Shown here: piece by piece, positions 21,933 through 25,979 of the stretch
Layout: every line of letters starts with the position of its first letter
How positions within the stretch are numbered: position 1 is the stretch's first letter
Source of the DNA: Isohypsibius dastychi
Taxonomy: Eukaryota; Tardigrada; Eutardigrada; Parachela; Isohypsibiidae
DNA: 25,979 bases
Reading direction: 5' to 3'
NCBI GenBank assembly: GCA_034696485.1
Contig: JAQIWT010000249.1
Location: forward strand, 1-25,979
Position numbers and translations under genes: made by a program
Notes under the pieces: generated by a model
The model's input: the letters and a program-made list of their open reading frames with translations, nothing else
The model's database searches: none
What the model was told of the DNA's origin: nothing

Positions 21933-22453
21933 ATGGGCCAGCGTTTAACTCTCCGGCGTCGCCTTCCGTACAGCACACCCTCCAACAAGAAGAAGATGTA
22001 AGTTCTTTTGCTGGTTTGATTGTTGTTTTTGGGTTCAGCCATCTTCTTTCAGCGTGAAGACTCCCGGTGGTCGCCTGGTTTACATTCACCAGAAGAAACT
22101 TGCCAGTCCTGCTCGATGTGGAGATTGCAAGAACGACCTCAAAGGAGTATGTCTATCTTTCATCGGTGAAACTCCAGTATTATTAAATTTTGACTGTTTG
22201 TAGGTTATTCGTGCTCGACCTCGTGAGCTTCATTCGATAGTAAAACGTGAGAAGCATGTTACCAGATCATATGGAGGATCACGTTGCCATCACTGCGTTC
22301 GCCAGAGGTTGGCAGAATTCTGTCACTTCCGATTGTTGGTTGGTGATAAATCTTTGTTTGCGTTCTAGGATCGTCCGAGCTTTTCTCATAGAAGAACAGA
22401 AGATCATTCAGCGGGTACTGAAAGCCAAGGAATCATCAGCACCGAAAAAATAA
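21933..22453 (+). CDS. RPL34: Large-subunit ribosomal protein eL34
   Basis: A cytoplasmic 60S ribosomal protein of 115 residues (117 in human). Exons: 21933-21997, 22053-22146, 22204-22307, 22369-22453 (348 nt). Landmarks: MGQRLTLRRRLPYSTPSNKK at the start, TPGGRLVYIHQKK, the zinc-finger-like pairs CGDC and CHHC, RPRELHSIVKRE, SYGGSRCHHCV and RAFLIEEQKII near the end. The start is the first ATG and aligns with the family N-terminus. The last exon is overlapped on the opposite strand by the end of the small ORF 22637-22404. Confidence 0.96.
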
Positions 22454-22637
22454 ATGTTATGTCAATTGTTTCTGTATCGGCTTGGTCAGCTGCAATTTGT
22501 TCTTCGATTCTTTTCTCTTTAATTTGAAACGCTTCAACGGGAGTAAAGAAAATTCCGGGCTTGTTGTGTCGCCTGAAATTCTTCGCCATAGAGAGGGAAA
22601 CTCGGCGGGTCAAACCGAATTGGCGGTCGTTTACCAT
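22404..22637 (-). CDS. Small basic protein, not recognised, downstream of ARPC1
   Basis: A 77-codon ATG-initiated minus frame in the 436-nt gap between RPL34 and ARPC1; its last 50 nt run antisense to RPL34 exon 4. The N-terminal 50 residues read like a conserved basic helical protein (LTRRVSLSMAKNFRRHNKPG, then FFTPVEAFQIKEKRIEEQ). The C-terminal part over RPL34 looks like random sequence, so the true end may be spliced away. An acceptor-like gttttcgtccag lies just upstream of the ATG. A mitochondrial ribosomal or assembly factor is possible from the composition, but I cannot name a family. It may instead be chance sequence within the ARPC1 3' UTR. Confidence 0.3.
   Translation of the reverse strand: MVNDRQFGLTRRVSLSMAKNFRRHNKPGIFFTPVEAFQIKEKRIEEQIAADQADTETIDITFIFSVLMIPWLSVPAE
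22449..22454 (+). terminator. AATAAA overlapping the RPL34 stop codon
   Basis: The hexamer is formed by the last Lys codon, the TAA stop and the next base. A second AATAAA lies near 22702. If the first is used, the RPL34 3' UTR is extremely short. Confidence 0.4.
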
Positions 22638-22889
22638 GTGCCTATTCTCCTGGACGAAAACCGATACTTAGAAAGACATTTCATTCCATGCATCCAACCA
22701 ATAAACAGAGAAGGGTAAAAGGCAACTACGACATCAGAAAATTCGAATCACAAACAAGGTTCAGGAGAAACGTGATAATGAAAAATCTTTTCTTGGCCAG
22801 AGGCAAAAAAGTCATTCCGGATGTGGAACGGAAATCAAGCATGTCAATGAAGAAAAAAATACTCATCTGTAAAAGTCCAGTTAGCTGCG

Positions 22890-24547
22890 TCAAACCCGGA
22901 CGTCCCACACTACCATTTGACCGTCCATCCCAGTCGAACAAACATGTGTGTCGTTTTTGTGATCAGACGCAAGGGACAACTGCCTGTAAAGAAATACAAA
23001 ATGTAAATTGAAAATTCAGACTAGACTGGGCTGCCCATTTACGTTATAGTGTTCTGATGTGTTGAGTCCAGAAAGACATCAACATTTTCCGCAGCCCCGT
23101 GGGTATCCAAACTTCTGAACTTTCGCATAGCACTAGAAAGAAAACATTCAAAACAAGCGGTTGGCCAGACCGGTATTTCTGCAACTCTTACTTGGATCCA
23201 CTGGCTTCTTTCTTTCGGTTCTGATCAACTCTAGATACAAAACTCAACTGTCCAGTTTGATCCAAAGAATAAAGTATAAGAGAACAGTCATGACCCTGAA
23301 AAATGCAATTCTTCAGTACTTCCGGAAGTATCATCTGGATTTCAACTCATACGGCTGCTAGCAGATGGGTGTCTTTTAACCAAATGCAGGACATGAAGGG
23401 CAGGAACGAAGTTTTCAATGTCATCACTTGGTTGATGTCCCGTTTGCCATCAATCACCGAGATGGAGCTATCGTGCGAAACCCATGCAAGCTTGTCACCA
23501 CTTGCAGAAAACCGGACGTCATGAACCCATCCACCTTGAAAAAACATAACTGCTGTAAAAATGGATGTAAACCGAAAAATAGCAAAAATTAAAAGTGCCA
23601 TCCTGAAATACATACCTGGTCGACTATATTCAGCCATCAAATTTCCAAAAGCATTCTTGTCTCCCCATACACCCACAGTCGGTTTGTCATCGACTTCTTT
23701 CACGAATGCGGAAAATACTCTACAAGGACAGAAACTAGTTTGAAATTCCCGTCTCTGCAACTAACAAGTGAATTCTTCTACCTTGTCGTAAAATCACTGG
23801 ATCCAACCGCAAGTAATTGATTATTCGGATGCCAGTCAACCGTTGTCACCGTCGACCGGATAGGCTTTTTAATGTGTTTACTCAACCACCTGCAAAAGGA
23901 GTAATAAAGACCTGAAATACATACCTGGTCGACTATATTCAGCCATCAAATTTCAAAAGGAGTAATAAAGACACTTCTAGGAGTTATTCGGGCTTTTCAA
24001 ACCGGCAAAGCGTCAATGCAGGTTGAAAACTCAAACCTAAAGGGGAAAGGTGCACGATAGTCCTCACTTACCAGTCGTTCTCCTCATCAAAATAGCAAAC
24101 AGCAACAACTTTGGCTCCACATCCCACTGCGAATTTGTTTCCTTTTGGCGACCATTTGACACATGTAGCTGCTCTGTTAGTACGTAACAGCACTAACTGC
24201 TTGGTCCACGTTCCGGAAACTAGCGTCCAAACATAAGCATTCCGATCAGCTCCACAAGTGACGATCCTGTTTGTTTCTGCAGCCCAATCGATGCCAGTAA
24301 CACGAAGATCATGACCAGATAAAGTGGCTACAGTGCTCCAGTGTCCGTTGTGATTTTTACAAATTATGACATCGTTGCTGTTCAAACTAAGAGCGATCTC
24401 TGTAAATAAGCACATCAAGATTCAGGTGAGGGAGTGCATGCATGTAGATTTATTACCTGAACGATCCTTTTTCCAAGCATGACATGTGATGGGCTCGATT
24501 CCAAAACTGTGAGCTTCGGCAACTTGATAATTCCCGTTTGTGGACAT
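22890..24547 (-). CDS. ARPC1: Arp2/3 complex subunit 1 (ARPC1, p41)
   Basis: A WD40 beta-propeller subunit of the Arp2/3 complex, which nucleates branched actin filaments in the cytoplasm. Exons in transcription order: 24547-24457, 24399-24072, 23889-23782, 23719-23616, 23534-23353, 23295-23192, 23132-23043, 22983-22890 (1101 nt, 366 residues; human about 370). Landmarks: [38 protein letters not shown] then [110 protein letters not shown]; and a final [15 protein letters not shown]. The family's extra N-terminal residues before HSF are short here (10). An acceptor (attctctag) ends 2 nt before the ATG, implying a 5' UTR intron or trans-splicing. Intron 2 carries a copied piece of exon 4. Confidence 0.95.
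23602..23645 (+). repeat. 44-nt direct repeat, source copy at the ARPC1 exon 4 end
   Basis: Identical over 44 nt to 23911-23954. This copy contains the last 30 nt of exon 4 and the first 14 nt of the following intron (minus strand), including the real 5' splice site. Confidence 0.9.
23893..23972 (+). repeat. 19-nt direct repeats flanking a copied 44-nt segment in ARPC1 intron 2
   Basis: The sequence caaaaggagtaataaagac occurs at 23893-23911 and 23954-23972. Between them sits a perfect 44-nt copy (23911-23954) of 23602-23645, sharing one base with each flank. The 19-mer includes the minus-strand pyrimidine tract of the intron 2 acceptor. Confidence 0.9.
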
Positions 24548-25296
24548 ATCTAGAGAATATCACAGCACCATCAACGAGGGTCTAGGTGAGAGCACAAGTG
24601 AAGATTTTCTAACAGAATTTGAATCCCAAATTCAACGGAACGGAACGGCCTCTATTCAAACTAGGTCTGAAGAAATTCGGAGCCACATACCGCGCCGATC
24701 AATCTGCTGCCGAGGCCTAACATCATATCAGGCTGTCGAGACAACCCGTTCGGCGCTGGAGTATGCGGTAGACTTGGTGAGTACGCTATATAGCGATAAC
24801 AACAATCATGGCTGGCTCATACATGGAATGACGCACTTGTTAAAATTTACACATGGTGTGGGTGGGTTCTCCTCAGGTCATGGGTCAAGATCAGATTTTT
24901 TTCTGTCCACTCCAAAAATCCAAGTTATTCACAGCCCTATGCTAGAAAGTGAATAGAAAATTTCGGCCCTTAACTCAAATTTTGTTGATTAATTTTATAC
25001 GAAAGATAAAATAAACTTGATTGATCCTTTTGTAAAATAAATTTTGAGAGTGCAAGAATTACCAGAAGAAAACCGAACGAAGATATCTGTTTATGGTTAT
25101 GATTGGGAGACTGTAGCAGTACGTACCACTGTACTCCGCATGTATGTGTTTATAATCCAGCACGTTTTGCAATATTTTCGCCAGAGGGTTTTTGCTTCTG
25201 GTCGGTCTAAACTCCAAACCAATCGCTTGATTTTGCGGATAAATAAGAGTTTTCAAATCGTTCACCACAACCAAATAACGGGTCGGGAGATTAATC
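24548..25296. other. Divergent intergenic region, ARPC1 and canopy
   Basis: 750 nt between divergent ARPC1 and canopy genes, presumably with both promoters and the ARPC1 5' UTR. A plus frame is open for 138 codons (24540-24956) but starts without an ATG, overlaps the ARPC1 start in antisense and resembles nothing known. A 12-nt perfect palindrome (cgctatatagcg) sits at 24784-24795. Confidence 0.5.
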
Positions 25297-25979
25297 ATGG
25301 ACTGCATTCGCTTAGCGATCTCGGCTGGATTTGTGTTATTATTTTGCGCGATTTCTGCTTCTGCATCAAATCAAAAGTCCTCGGAGGAAGACACGGTTGT
25401 TCGAGTTCCATCAAAATGTGAAGGTAATTGCAACTGAATAAATCTAATGGTCGTCACGTTAGTTACACCATTGGTAAAAAAGTTTGCAGAGTTTTTGCTC
25501 ACGAGTTGGACGAGAAGATGAAAGCTACAAAGACCAGTATGAAAATAGAACTGGGTTCAAAACCCTCGGCATCGGATGCTCGAAAAATTGATTACAGCCG
25601 ATCGTAAGTTTTTGCACGCAATTGATTCTTTCTTACACAATTTCAAGTTTTCCTAACATTATTATCATCTGCTGTTGTTCCAGAGAGCTTCGCCTTCTGG
25701 AGATCATGGACACTGTCTGTTCGAATGTGTCCGCATATTATGTTCATAATAAGGAAGGAATGCAGCGATATGCAAAACAGGAAAGCGAAACGCTCGATGC
25801 TTTGAATACCTTGAGGTAAATGTTGGATGGAGTTGGCGCAACTCCCTATTATTACTGTATTATCCGTATATTATTCATCTGCAGAAGGAGAGGAGTGAAA
25901 GTTGAGATTGGCATGCCGTGGGAAGTGGTGGAAAATCAACCGAACAAAGAAATTATGGCTTTAAAAAGAAGAGTAATTC
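25297..25979 (+). CDS. Canopy family protein (CNPY3/4-like), 5' part
   Basis: A saposin-like ER-lumen protein. Canopy proteins act as co-chaperones or modulators of receptor folding (FGFR, Toll-like receptors). Exons: 25297-25423, 25483-25603, 25684-25815, 25885 to the window edge; the gene continues to the right. A signal peptide covers about residues 1-22 (ISAGFVLLFCAISASA). Then come CEVCRVFAHELDEKMKATKT, the YSRSELRLLEIMDTVCSNV helix with the next conserved Cys, YYVHNKEGMQRYAKQESET, and KVEIGMPWEVVENQPNKEI, matching the CNPY3/4 order including the histidine before KEG. The ATG opens the signal peptide. The exon 2 acceptor (gtaaaaaag) is weak in pyrimidines, but it is the one that gives the CxxC with correct phase. 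The C-terminal part and any ER-retention signal lie outside the window. Confidence 0.9.

Noticed and set aside
24540-24956. 138-codon plus ORF between ARPC1 and canopy
   Set aside because: It starts without an ATG, overlaps the ARPC1 start in antisense, and resembles no family. It could be revisited if transcripts exist.
25552-25568. tRNA B-box-like ggttcaaaaccc
   Set aside because: It lies in canopy exon 2, which is clearly coding, and no matching A-box or cloverleaf is seen around it.

Overview
This is a window of invertebrate animal nuclear DNA. The genes are split by many short GT-AG introns, often 41 to 75 nt, and the products are animal families: a peptide GPCR, an LDL-A receptor, ARPC1 and canopy. 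The closest product match I recognise is the allatostatin-C receptor type, which with the compact layout suggests a small-genome protostome, perhaps an ecdysozoan such as a tardigrade or nematode. That placement is inference. I saw no bacterial-style genes, tRNA, rRNA, CRISPR array or intact transposon.

Layout. Positions 1-5478 hold no gene I can support, only a small fold-back repeat and an unexplained minus-strand ORF. Then three plus-strand genes follow: an allatostatin-C/somatostatin-type GPCR (5479-7927, 9 coding exons, one of them 10 nt), a single-pass membrane protein with five LDL-receptor class A repeats (9305-10794), and ALG12 mannosyltransferase (11381-13225). ALG12 converges with a three-gene minus-strand block. 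In its direction of transcription this block is casein kinase 1 delta/epsilon (20691-18696), an unfamiliar secreted protein with EPTP/EAR-like repeats and a proline-rich tail (17907-15944), and mitochondrial medium-chain-type acyl-CoA dehydrogenase (15462-13398). Ribosomal protein L34 follows on plus (21933-22453). Then come a small unrecognised minus ORF (22637-22404) and ARPC1 of the Arp2/3 complex on minus (24547-22890). The 5' part of a canopy (CNPY3/4-like) gene runs off the right edge on plus (25297-25979).

The genes do not form one pathway; they are mostly housekeeping genes plus two cell-surface receptors. Gene models were made by hand from splice sites, phase continuity and family alignment. 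Each recognised gene gives an unbroken reading frame whose exon lengths sum to a multiple of three. The least certain junctions are in the EPTP-like gene. The points most worth a second look are that protein, the 10-nt microexon, a templated 44-nt copy of an ARPC1 exon end inside another ARPC1 intron, and the small ORF downstream of ARPC1.
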